From: Candidatus Segatella intestinihominis
GTDB taxonomy: Bacteria; Bacteroidota; Bacteroidia; Bacteroidales; Bacteroidaceae
Direction: 5' to 3'
Length of the DNA: 36,630 bases
Assembly: GCA_900548535.1 (NCBI GenBank)
Contig: URLG01000025.1
Span: 1-36,630 of the forward strand
Under the pieces are notes generated by a model. It had not been told where the DNA came from, ran no database searches, and saw nothing but the letters and a program-made list of their open reading frames with translations. The translations under genes and the position numbers were made by a program. Shown here piece after piece: positions 17,601 to 26,100 of the stretch. Positions within the stretch are counted from its first letter, which is position 1, and every line of letters begins with the position of its first letter.

Positions 17601-18703
17601 CTGCTGAGGTATTCATGACGCACGTATTCCAAGGAATGCTCCATCGGTATGGCAAAGTCTACGCCACCCGAATAAGAACCTATCCAGATATCGCCCAATC
17701 GGTCTCTACACAAGGCATACACGCCATTGCCCTGGAGCGCATTGTCCGGTCTGCCATCGGTATTGAGCAAGAGTTTTGTTTGTCCCGACTGTTTATCATA
17801 AGCATACACACCCGCTCCATCCACAGCCATCAAGAGCGTCTGGGCATCATAAGAGATGATGGAGCGGATAGGTATCTGAGGTATCTCTTGCAGGGAAGAA
17901 GGCAAAGGGAGAGTACACCAACTGCGGTCATCCACTATGCGGATGCCCTCATGGAAGGTACCCAACCAAAGTTGATGACGAGCCGCATCATGGTAAGAGG
18001 ACAGCACATAGCAACCATTTACTATCTGTTGCTTGCGCTTCGTTTTAGGCTGATAGACATAAGCCCCCTGCGGCGTGCCCACCAAGAGACGCTGCCCCAC
18101 AAAGCTAAGATGGCTGATGTAGGTATTCTTGATGACAAACTTGCCCTGCGGATGAACTGGAAGGACTTCCTCATCCATGCCACCTGCAGGTAAAGCTGGC
18201 AGCAAATACAATCCCCTATCCATGGCAATCCAAAAATTGCCTTGTGCATCTGTTACGATTTCATTCACCACCAAACTGCCTCCCAATATCTTCAGCAGGT
18301 CGTGGGTCAGGAGGAAACGATCTTCCACCTTATTATATATATAGAGCTTTCCCTTGTTGTCGTAAGCAAAAATTTGCTGGTGGACATCCTTCAAAAGCTT
18401 GATATTTCTGCCACCACTGGCATCGCTATAGAGTTTGTCTGTGGCTAGCGAATAGTTTTTCACCAACATACCGTTATATCTATCCACTCCACGCTTGGTA
18501 CTAATCCACATGGCTCCATCCCCAGCCTGCACGATGGAATAGACACGAGCAGAAGAGAGTCCTTGTTCGGTATTGACATTGGATAGCATCAGCATGTTGC
18601 GGCTGAGATGCTCCTGAGCATGGAGCACACTACTGATACTCTCGCTCAGTAGCAAGAGCACCAACATCAAAATACATTGTATATATCGAAGGTTTCTACG
18701 CAT
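14678..18703 (-). CDS. Hybrid two-component system sensor-regulator (HTCS)
   Basis: This 1341-residue single-chain sensor and activator has a signal peptide (cleavage near A29). Two periplasmic propellers of Reg_prop repeats (about 40-650; units such as DIWIGSYSGGV and HIWLATDGGGLCLYD) and a Y_Y_Y domain (about 695-775) follow. There is one membrane helix (about 781-800), HisKA with H824 in NTAHNIRTPL, HATPase with N940, DTGIGIP and GSGLGL, a receiver with D1103 in VSDVMMPG, and an AraC helix-turn-helix (about 1240-1341, ending VSPSKYTGRK). It senses an oligosaccharide in the periplasm and activates the PUL encoded directly downstream. Two oddities: Asn instead of the usual acidic residue follows H824, and a Ser/Glu/Asn-rich repetitive linker (about 1199-1230) separates the receiver from the DNA-binding domain. 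Confidence 0.95.
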   Translation of the reverse strand: MRRNLRYIQCILMLVLLLLSESISSVLHAQEHLSRNMLMLSNVNTEQGLSSARVYSIVQAGDGAMWISTKRGVDRYNGMLVKNYSLATDKLYSDASGGRNIKLLKDVHQQIFAYDNKGKLYIYNKVEDRFLLTHDLLKILGGSLVVNEIVTDAQGNFWIAMDRGLYLLPALPAGGMDEEVLPVHPQGKFVIKNTYISHLSFVGQRLLVGTPQGAYVYQPKTKRKQQIVNGCYVLSSYHDAARHQLWLGTFHEGIRIVDDRSWCTLPLPSSLQEIPQIPIRSIISYDAQTLLMAVDGAGVYAYDKQSGQTKLLLNTDGRPDNALQGNGVYALCRDRLGDIWIGSYSGGVDFAIPMEHSLEYVRHEYLSSQSLLDNSVNDILQGYDGKLYYATDKGVSIYDELTHQWHHGLYNKVALTLCRTRDGKIYVGTYGNGVYEVHSDGSAVQAFSLANGKLKSDYVFSLFVDQDGGLWIGCLDGDMVHVSAQGIKTLPIREVQCITESPDHQYVVVGTSHGCYRVDKRTHHIVRFYYPEEYPKTDYNFFVNSMVYQDAQHIWLATDGGGLCLYDFKTHHITQYTTQQSLPSNNVYALLKTANGKIWMSTDKGLAFISDGKVTNLNFFKGLECEYKRMSVALTFDGRIIFGSSNGAVILAPRFARGLNYAAPLRILGVEVEGKELTADWNQQLFDMLQEGKLSFSHAENTLVISFESINYQYQHDIQYQYYLEGYDHQWSELSANQDARFANLSPGSYTFHVKAIGRSNGRVLGEASLRIHIAEPWWNSWWAWIIYLCLLSSIAYLGWDYYKERLHRKYYDEKINFFVNTAHNIRTPLSLVLAPLADLAKDASLSEKNRGFLDMAQRNGDKLLRMVTELLDFQKVDQTKEMLHLQDVSLLVLLRQQVDKFQTMAAEKHICLDLEEEGDSVVKTDMKMIDLVFENILSNAIKYTPDGGKVTVSSSLAEDNMISIHVSDTGIGIPMAEKKHIFQSFYRASNAVNSQEMGSGLGLMLTKQLVEKMGGSLSFESEEGKGTTFSFTLPVAEAAVSADACTSDQHRDTILFVDDNADLRQYIRMAFSDTYHVVDVESGEEAIRYLRENGECDIVVSDVMMPGIQGDELCRRIKENKETSWLPVILLTAKAGRDFMIEGLGLGADDYIAKPFDSAILASKIDSMLKNRRRLSQYYMERSLALVRAGEASVKELSGAASASSASSDENKKSSGENITSSDENKIDSVELDPQDQAFIDKTTQLVMTNLSDTDFNIDRLCREMAMSRTLFYGRLKNLTGQAPQDFIRLIRLEQAAMYLEQGDSVMDVSVKAGFVNVKYFSTVFKKHFGVSPSKYTGRK

Positions 18704-18731
18704 ATTTAATCGTTTGCAGTATTATTTTGTG

Positions 18732-18739
18732 CAAAAATA
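18732..18739 (-). promoter_or_regulatory. -7 element of the HTCS gene
   Basis: TATTTTTG on minus lies 29 bases ahead of the HTCS start. No well-spaced -33 TTTG is present. It faces a divergent -7 element at 18783-18790. Confidence 0.5.
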
Positions 18740-18782
18740 CAAAAAACATCACTAATAATCGCATCATATCAAAGAAAAATTG

Positions 18783-18790
18783 TATTTTTG
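18783..18790 (+). promoter_or_regulatory. -7 element of the aminopeptidase-rmuC operon
   Basis: TATTTTTG matches TAnnTTTG and lies 30 bases ahead of the ATG at 18820. A -33 TTTG at the right distance is not visible. Confidence 0.55.
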
Positions 18791-18819
18791 CATTAAAATA
18801 AATTTCATACAATATAATT

Positions 18820-20109
18820 ATGATTAAAAGATTATTGTCTTTCTTAGACGCATCGCCCGTTAATTTCTGGGCAGTAAAGAATATAGCAGCAGAGTTGGAG
18901 CAGAATGGATTCAGACGCCTCAACCCTCAGGAGCCATTGGGCAAGGTGGAGGCTGGCGACAAATTCTATGTCACCAAGAACGATTCTTCCATCTATGCCT
19001 TCCATATTGGCAAGCAATCACTTGCCGATGCCGGCTTCCACATGATATGCGCCCACTGCGACTCTCCTACCTTCCGCATCAAGCCAAATGCAGAGATGGA
19101 TTGCGAAGGAGGCATCGTGAAACTGAATACCGAGGTGTATGGTGGACCTATTATGTCCACTTGGTTCGACCGTCCACTGACCTTGGCAGGTAGAGTAATC
19201 GTGAAGGGTGAGGATGCGATGCACCCACAGACGCTCCTACTCCACATCCAGCGACCTTTGCTCCAGATTAGCAATCTTGCCATCCACTTCAATCGCCAGG
19301 TGAACGATGGCGTGAAGTTGAGCCGTCAGAAGGATGTATTGCCTATCCTCGGCATCATCAATGACAAACTGGAGAAAGGCAACCTGCTGATGAATGTGAT
19401 AACAGATGAACTGCATATCCAGAAGGAAGAGATTCTCGATTTCGACCTCTATCTGGCAGACGCCACGCCAGCATGCACCTTCGGGGCACACGATGAATTC
19501 ATCTCTTCGGGCAGACTCGATGACTTATCTATGTGCTGGGCTGGCGTAGAGGCTATGATTGGAACTGTATCTGAATCTAATACCACACGAGTACTCGCCA
19601 TCTTCGACAATGAGGAGACTGGCTCACAGACCAAGCAGGGAGCTGGCAGTCCATTCCTCTCTTACATGCTCAAGCGCATTGCCTTGGCACAAAGTGGCAC
19701 TGAGGAAGCTTATTATCAGGCTGTGGAACGTGCCTTCATGGTATCAGCCGACAATGCGCATGCTTGGCATCCAAACTATAGCGAGAAGTACGACCCAACC
19801 AACCATCCTATGTTGGGCGGCGGTCCTGTCATCAAGTTCAATGCTGCTCAGAAGTATGCCAGCGACGCTGTATCGGCTGCCATCTTTGCCAATATCTGCG
19901 AGGCAGCCGAGGTGCCTTGCCAGCGATTCGTCAACCACAGCGATGTGGCAGGCGGCAGTACCTTAGGAAACATCCTCGCCTCTTCCATCCCATTGAAGGG
20001 TGTGGATATGGGCAATGCTATCCTCGCCATGCACAGTTGCAGAGAGACGGGTAGCGTGGCTGATCATGAGTATTGCGTGAAGGCTTTCACTAAATTTTAT
20101 GAGATGTAA
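18820..20109 (+). CDS. M18 family zinc aminopeptidase
   Basis: The 429-residue product is a full-length M18 aminopeptidase, a cytoplasmic dizinc exopeptidase that removes N-terminal (often acidic) residues from peptides. It forms dodecamers in characterised members. Metal and catalytic residues are in place: H79 in CAHCDSP, D234 in GRLDDL, the E265-E266 pair in FDNEETGS, D311 in SADNAHAWHPNY and H405 in AMHSCRETGS. There is no signal peptide. It starts 30 bases after a -7 element and stands two bases ahead of rmuC, so the two genes share a transcript. It transcribes divergently from the HTCS gene and is unlikely to be part of the PUL. Confidence 0.92.
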   Translation: MIKRLLSFLDASPVNFWAVKNIAAELEQNGFRRLNPQEPLGKVEAGDKFYVTKNDSSIYAFHIGKQSLADAGFHMICAHCDSPTFRIKPNAEMDCEGGIVKLNTEVYGGPIMSTWFDRPLTLAGRVIVKGEDAMHPQTLLLHIQRPLLQISNLAIHFNRQVNDGVKLSRQKDVLPILGIINDKLEKGNLLMNVITDELHIQKEEILDFDLYLADATPACTFGAHDEFISSGRLDDLSMCWAGVEAMIGTVSESNTTRVLAIFDNEETGSQTKQGAGSPFLSYMLKRIALAQSGTEEAYYQAVERAFMVSADNAHAWHPNYSEKYDPTNHPMLGGGPVIKFNAAQKYASDAVSAAIFANICEAAEVPCQRFVNHSDVAGGSTLGNILASSIPLKGVDMGNAILAMHSCRETGSVADHEYCVKAFTKFYEM

Positions 20110-20111
20110 AA

Positions 20112-21545
20112 ATGGAAATCATCATTGGAATCATCATTGGTGCAGTGGTTGGCTTCATCATTGGCAAACTCTTGACAGCCAAGAATGCCGGCGAAGAGAA
20201 AGCCCAACTTCTATCCCAGATTCAAATAAAGAATACAGAAATAGAACAAGCCAAGAAAGAGGCTGAACAGGTTCGACATCAAGCTGAAATGGAGAAGCAG
20301 TCGATCAAGGATAATCAAGAAATCATCTTGATGAACGAGCGAAGCCACCATCATACTGAAATACAGAATGAGCGTAGCCACCACGAGGCGGAATTGCAGA
20401 GCCTCAAGGAGCAGATGGCAAATGAGCGTGCATACGCTGCCCAGATGCGAAAGGAGAATGACCAGCAGTGGGCGCAGAAGTTGGAGACCTTACATAGCGA
20501 AATGCAGCGTATGGTATCTGAGCAACAGAAAGCAGCCGCAGAACAGCTCGCCAACAAGCAGTCTGCCCTGCAAGAGAACAACCGCCTGCAGATGGACGAA
20601 CTTCTAAAACCTATCAAGGAGCAATTTGCCGACTTCAAGAAATCGGTGGAGGAAAGCAAGACCCTGAACGAGGTGAACAAGAAGGAACTGCAAAGCACCT
20701 TCGAGGCAACGATGAAACTCTTCCAGCAGGAACAGCAGCAAGCCGTTACCTCGCTCAAGGAGCAGACCCAGAAGATAGGTTCGGATGCAGCTAACCTGAC
20801 TAAAGCGCTCAAGGGAGACAGCAAGATGCAGGGCGACTGGGGCGAAATGGTACTGGAGACCATTCTGGAGAACAGCGGTCTGAGAAAAGACGAGGAGTTC
20901 TTTATCCAAGAGAACACGAAGGATGAAAATGGCAAGAACTTCCGCCCGGATGTCATCGTCAGATTTCCAGAAGGCAGAAGTGTGGTCATCGACTCCAAGG
21001 TTTCGCTCACTGCCTACACCGATGCCCTGGCTGCTGATAACGACTTGGACCGAGAGCGACTCTTGAAGGCTCATGCCCTTAGCGTGCGCAAGCATATCGA
21101 CGAATTAGCCGAGAAGGATTACAGCAAGTTGGTGGATGATGCCATCGGATTCGTCCTGATGTTTATCCCTAACGAGACGAGCTACATCGCCGCCATGAAA
21201 CAGCAGCCCGAACTGAGTCGCTACGCTTATCAGAAGAAGATTATCATCATCTCTCCTAGCAACCTGCTCATGGCTCTGCAACTTGCCTACAATCTCTGGC
21301 AATACGATCGCCAAAACAAGAACGTGGAGAAAATCGTGAAGACTGCCGCCGACCTCTATGACAAGGTAGCAGGTTTTGAGGACACCTTCACTGCCGTTGG
21401 CGATGTTCTGAATCGCCTCTCCGCCACCTACGACAAGGCGAAGAAGCAGCTCTATGAGGGACCAGGCAATGTAATGAGAAGAGTGGAAAGCCTCAAATCG
21501 CTTGGCGTCACGCCCAAGAAACAGATCAAATCTTTGGAAGAATAA
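20112..21545 (+). CDS. rmuC: RmuC-family DNA recombination protein
   Basis: At 477 residues this is a complete RmuC. An N-terminal membrane helix (about 3-22, rich in Ile/Gly/Val) is followed by a long coiled coil (about 30-215) rich in Gln, Glu and Lys. The RmuC nuclease-like domain (about 225-430) has MQGDWGEMVLETILENSGL, then RPDVIVRFPEGRSVVIDSKV, whose D and D-x-K carry the PD-(D/E)xK-type core. RmuC limits recombination at inverted repeats in E. coli; its biochemistry is not settled. It directly follows the aminopeptidase gene. The last codons and the stop lie in the first unit of a 27-base tandem repeat, so the C-terminus KSLEE is repeated downstream without being translated. Confidence 0.92.
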   Translation: MEIIIGIIIGAVVGFIIGKLLTAKNAGEEKAQLLSQIQIKNTEIEQAKKEAEQVRHQAEMEKQSIKDNQEIILMNERSHHHTEIQNERSHHEAELQSLKEQMANERAYAAQMRKENDQQWAQKLETLHSEMQRMVSEQQKAAAEQLANKQSALQENNRLQMDELLKPIKEQFADFKKSVEESKTLNEVNKKELQSTFEATMKLFQQEQQQAVTSLKEQTQKIGSDAANLTKALKGDSKMQGDWGEMVLETILENSGLRKDEEFFIQENTKDENGKNFRPDVIVRFPEGRSVVIDSKVSLTAYTDALAADNDLDRERLLKAHALSVRKHIDELAEKDYSKLVDDAIGFVLMFIPNETSYIAAMKQQPELSRYAYQKKIIIISPSNLLMALQLAYNLWQYDRQNKNVEKIVKTAADLYDKVAGFEDTFTAVGDVLNRLSATYDKAKKQLYEGPGNVMRRVESLKSLGVTPKKQIKSLEE

Positions 21546-21599
21546 AAGCAGAGCAAATCTTTAGAAGAATAAAAGCAGAGCAAATCTTTGGAAGAATAA
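21527..21599 (+). repeat. 27-base tandem repeat across the rmuC stop codon
   Basis: Units begin at 21527, 21554 and 21581 and share CAAATCTTTGGAAGAATAA, with one G/A difference in the middle unit. The third unit is incomplete. Each unit encodes KSLEE plus a stop in the rmuC frame, so a loss of the first stop would add a nearly identical tail. Confidence 0.85.
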
Positions 21600-21636
21600 G
21601 AACTAAAGTTTTTGATTAAATAACTTGAAAGATTTA

Positions 21637-21680
21637 AAAAGTCGCAGAAGTATGGATGCTTCTGCGACTTTTCTTTTTAC
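21637..21680. terminator. Bidirectional terminator between rmuC and the MFS gene
   Basis: AAAAGTCGCAGAAG (21637-21650) and CTTCTGCGACTTTT (21659-21672) form a perfect 14-bp stem with an 8-base loop. It is followed by CTTTTT on plus and flanked by a T-run on minus, so it serves both convergent transcripts. Confidence 0.85.
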
Positions 21681-21734
21681 ACATCTATTTCAGATTCATC
21701 ATTCGATTTTCATGACAATCAATCGTTCTCTAAA

Positions 21735-23096
21735 TCATTCAATTTCTTTCTCTTGGACGATCACGACTTCTTCCTCCTCTATTTCTTCTTCCTCCTCGTC
21801 TTCCTCACTTTCCTCCTTCTTGCCGAAGTTTGGATCTATCTTGAGGAAGGCGGTGACAAGGAAGGTGATGGCGCAGCATGCCATGACCACGATGAAGAAA
21901 TGGCGATAACCCAACATGTCCTTCAGATAACCAGAAACCATACCGGGGAGCATCAAGCCTAGATAGGAGATGCCGGTGCAGATGGAGTAATGGGAGGTCT
22001 TGAACTTGCCCTGACTGTAGAACAACATGTAGAGGGTGAGGACGGTGAAACCGAGACCGTAACCAAACTGCTCGATGAAGAGGCAGGTGCTGACCATCAC
22101 GATGTTGCTATTGAGCGAATAACTGAGGTAGATATACACCACATCCGGCAGGGTGATGGCGCAGACCAAAGGCCACAACCATTTCTTCATACCATCACGA
22201 CTCACCAAAATGCCGCCAATGATGCCGCCTAGCAAGAGACCTATCAAACCTACCGTACCATTGGCAAGACCGTACTCCTGAGGCGACATGCCCAGTCCAC
22301 CCTGCGAATTAGGACGAAGGATGAAGGTCTTGGTCATCGTATTCAAGAGTGCCTCTGGGAAGCGATAGAACAAGAGGAAGAGCATCACGCAGACGGTCTC
22401 CTTCGCTCCAAACTTCACGAAGAAAGTGCGGAACATATTCTTCAGTTCGTGAGCCACCTCGCCCACCGTGCGGTCGGTCTGCACATCCTCCTTTGGTCGA
22501 GGCATGAAGCGGCTGTGATAGAGCCACAAGCCGATGAAGATGCCTGCCAATCCATAGAAGATGAGTGCCCACGAGAAGCGGATCTGATTGCGAAACATCA
22601 CCTGCAACACGCCAGCCAGCATCACCAAGAAACCATTCACAAAGATGATGGCAAGACGATAGAAGGTATTTCTTAAACCTACAAACTTGGTCTGGTTGTG
22701 CTCATCCAGCTCTATCATGTAGAAGCCATCGGCAGAGATGTCGTGCGTGGCACTACAGAAGGCGATGAGGAAGAAGAAACACATGGTGGCTTGAAACCAG
22801 AATGCCGTAGGTATGCTGAAGGCGATGCCTGCCAGCGAGGCTCCGATGAGAGCCTGCATGGTGAGCACCCACCAACGCTTGGTTTTCAAGAGGTCGATGA
22901 AAGGGCTCCACAAGGGTTTGATGACCCAAGGCAACGCCAACCATCCCGTGAAGAGACCCACCTCGGCATCGGTGAGTCCCATCTGCATATACATCACCAC
23001 GGATAGACCTGTAACTATGATGTTAGGCAGGCCTTCCGCGAAATAGAGGGTCGGAATCCATGCCCATGGACTACGCTTATTTTTCTTTGTTCCCAT
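21735..23096 (-). CDS. AmpG-like MFS permease
   Basis: This 453-residue inner-membrane protein has about 12 hydrophobic segments of the major facilitator type. The opening PWAWIPTLYFAEGLPNIIV and the early LTDAEVGLFTGWLALPWVIKPLWSP match AmpG-like permeases, which carry muropeptides (anhydro-muramyl sugars) into the cytoplasm. A HDISADGFYM stretch follows TM4. The C-terminus is a very acidic tail (about 427-453, mainly Glu) not needed for transport, of unknown role. The gene lies 35 bases behind the GT2-DUF4922-SpoIID gene on the same strand, which supports a joint role in cell-wall sugar handling. The substrate is inferred from family and context. Confidence 0.75.
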   Translation of the reverse strand: MGTKKNKRSPWAWIPTLYFAEGLPNIIVTGLSVVMYMQMGLTDAEVGLFTGWLALPWVIKPLWSPFIDLLKTKRWWVLTMQALIGASLAGIAFSIPTAFWFQATMCFFFLIAFCSATHDISADGFYMIELDEHNQTKFVGLRNTFYRLAIIFVNGFLVMLAGVLQVMFRNQIRFSWALIFYGLAGIFIGLWLYHSRFMPRPKEDVQTDRTVGEVAHELKNMFRTFFVKFGAKETVCVMLFLLFYRFPEALLNTMTKTFILRPNSQGGLGMSPQEYGLANGTVGLIGLLLGGIIGGILVSRDGMKKWLWPLVCAITLPDVVYIYLSYSLNSNIVMVSTCLFIEQFGYGLGFTVLTLYMLFYSQGKFKTSHYSICTGISYLGLMLPGMVSGYLKDMLGYRHFFIVVMACCAITFLVTAFLKIDPNFGKKEESEEDEEEEEIEEEEVVIVQEKEIE

Positions 23097-23136
23097 CTAT
23101 CAATTATTAATTCTTAATTATTAATTCTTAATTACT
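23097..23136. repeat. AT-rich seven-base-period repeat
   Basis: Alternating TTAATTC and TTAATTA units fill the gap between the MFS start and the stop of the upstream gene. Related runs occur at about 8088-8122 and 32920-32950. Confidence 0.7.
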
Positions 23137-26100
23137 TATAGAGCTGCTTGATTTCTGCTCCCTGATAGTAGTGCAGCAGGATGTCGTTGTAGGCATATCC
23201 CTGCTCTCCCATCACGGCTGCTCCTATCTGACAGAGGCCTACGCCATGTCCCCATCCGGCTCCGATGATGTCGAAACGCTGAGGAATGCCGTTGGCATCG
23301 ATGTCCTGCTTATCCACCACGAAGGCTGAACTGTAGAGATGGGTGTCGCTGAGGGCACGGCGAATCTCCAATTCCTTGCCAATGGTGAAACTCTTCTCGG
23401 TACCGATAATCTGGAGCTTGCTGATGCGTCCGCTCTTGCCTCGCTCCACAGCCTTCATGTCGAGGATATCACCGAAGTCCATCTTCAGTTTGTCGGCTAT
23501 GAGCTGGCGAAGCTGCTCCTGGGTGTAAGATACCTTCCAGCGGTAGAAGTCGGCTGTCTCCTGATCGTAATCATTCAATACCTGCGAGAGGATTTTCTTA
23601 TCCTGCGTATTGCAGAAAGCCTCTGGATTAGAGCGAATCCATTTCTCAGCAGTTGCTTCATCCGTCAGGTCGAGAGAAGAAAAATCAGAAAGCAAAGAAG
23701 ATTCGGAAGAAGAACCAGCAACAGAAACTCCTAACTCCTCACTCCTAACTCCTAACTCCTCACTCCTAACTCCTAACTTAGAACTTACCCCCACAATATA
23801 GTCTCTTACGCTCGCCAGATAGCTCTTCGGCGTATTCTCCCAGCAATACTGGAACTCCTCGGTTACACCGCCACAGCACTTGGAGAAGCGGGCATCGCAT
23901 ATCTCATCACCATCCAAGAGCACCTGTCCCTTGGTTTGTCGGATTGCCTCTGCCACGTGGGGCGAAGTCTCCTTGGTAATGCCTTGGTAACGCTGGCAGT
24001 GGTCGTCGGCACAGACATCAAAGATGGTGTGGTCCTCACGGTCGTACCAGCGGATGAGCATGTCGTCCTTCTTGACGAACGAGAAGAAATTATTGCCACT
24101 CTCAGCCACCTCTCTGCGCTTCTTCATCTGCGCCAAGAGCCAAGAACGGGAGATGACGGCATGGGCCTTGAGGAGTTCGAGACTGGAAGTGGCACTCATC
24201 TCACTGCTGATGACGCTCTCCAGGTATTTCTCCACGGGCAGTTCGTTGATGGCACATATCTTATCTGCCTCCACCACAAATCGGAGCGTACCCAGGAAGG
24301 TCTGCGTCTCCTTGCGCTCCCAGTGGAAGTTGACCCCGATTGTTACATCGCTCAATGAGAAGGAAGCGTCGCTGCTCTGCGGATGGAAGGTAAGCGAACT
24401 GTACTGATTGCCATTCCAGAGCACGCCGCCCTCGGAAAATTCCACTTCTTGTTCGCCCGACCTTACCTCGCCCTTCGCTAGGTATGGAGCATTGAGGGTG
24501 AAGTGAATCTTCTGTCCACTCACGATGCCCACGGTTACCTCGGGTTGCTTACCATTATTATATAAGGAGGAGGTGGTGACAGATGTCTCTGCCTCCTTGG
24601 AAGCCTTGAGCTTGGTGATGATGCTGTTCATCTTCTCCTGACTGACGCCACACTCCTGGATGATAGCAGTAGCCTTCTCATCGGTGAGCTTGCGGAAGTC
24701 TTCCTCCCTAGGGGTGATGATGAGTCCCGACATATCCAAGGCTCCTGGCGAAACCAAGACTTGCGCCTCGCCCTCGGCAAAGTAAGCCTCTGGGCGATGC
24801 TTCTCTCTTGGGATGACGACGCTGATAAACTCGTCGCCCTTGCGCCAAGCGATGATGTTCATCATTGGCTCCGTCTCATCGCCACGCACAGGCATCGACT
24901 TATAGAGACGGCGGAAGAGAGCCTCGTCGCTATCCTCGCTCTTCGAGATGATGACGAAGGCTGGCACGATGAAGTCATGCACCTGGGCTATCTTCTCCTC
25001 ATCATTGAGCGATATGATGTCGGTGAGGTTGCGAGAGAGTCGCTGCCAGTTGGTCTGCAATGGCAGGATGCCACTGGTGCCTGCCTGGAAGTGGAGATGG
25101 TCAGGGGCTGAGGCACCACACTTCGGACCATTATAGAATACCATCAACTCGCTGTGGAGCGAGAGGAAGCGATGCATCTCGCCATAATTCTTGTAGATGG
25201 CTTGTGGCTGATGCTTCTTGGCTGGTATGGTGAAGTGGACGGGCAAGATAGGGAATGGATTGACCAAGAGTTGGAATTGGTCGTCTATCTGCTTAGCCAT
25301 CTGCACCTTAGGTCGGTTCTTGTCGCAGAGGAAGCAAGGGCGATCGCCCAGGGTCTTCTTATCTATCTTGGCTCCCGTGCTCACGATGCGAGCTGGGTTC
25401 CACTGGAGCTTTATCAACTCGGAGAGCTGCTGGGTCTCCACATGCTTGAGGTCACGGAAGCGATGGCGGGCATCCTCCCATTTCTCCAACTGGCGATTGA
25501 AGAAGCGCGAGATGCTACTATCCTCCATGATGTCTGCCTTGCCCTGGAGCATCTGCTGGCGAGCCTTCAGTTCCATGGTGCGCAGGCGGTCCTTGTAGAG
25601 ATTGTTGGCATTCACACGGTCGATGCTCAGCGCGGCATCACTGTTGCCTCCCCAGCGACGGCAGAGATAGAGTTCGTCATAGATTCTGCCGATGCGATAA
25701 CGACGAGAGAAAGTCAAGCCGAGAGCATAGTCCTCACCATAGGAGGTGTTAGGGAATTGGATCTGGCGAACCAATGGGGTAAAGAAGGCACGAGGTGCGC
25801 CCAAGCCATTGATGCGCAGGGCATTGTTGCAGCCATTATCATCAGTCCATTCCTTGTGGTCGATGAGTCCCGGAGGCAGGGTGTTGAGGTCGAAATCACA
25901 CATGCGATAAGAGCCAATCATCATCGCTGCCTTCTGCTTGTGGAAGGCATCCACTATCTTCTGCAGGGTCTTTGGCGATGAGTAGAGGTCGTCGCTATCC
26001 AGCTGCACGGCGAACTTGCCGCAGTGGTCGCTGTTGATGGCTACATTCCAGCAGCCTCCGATGCCGAGGTCTCTTCGCTCTGGGATGATTTGGAAGAGCT

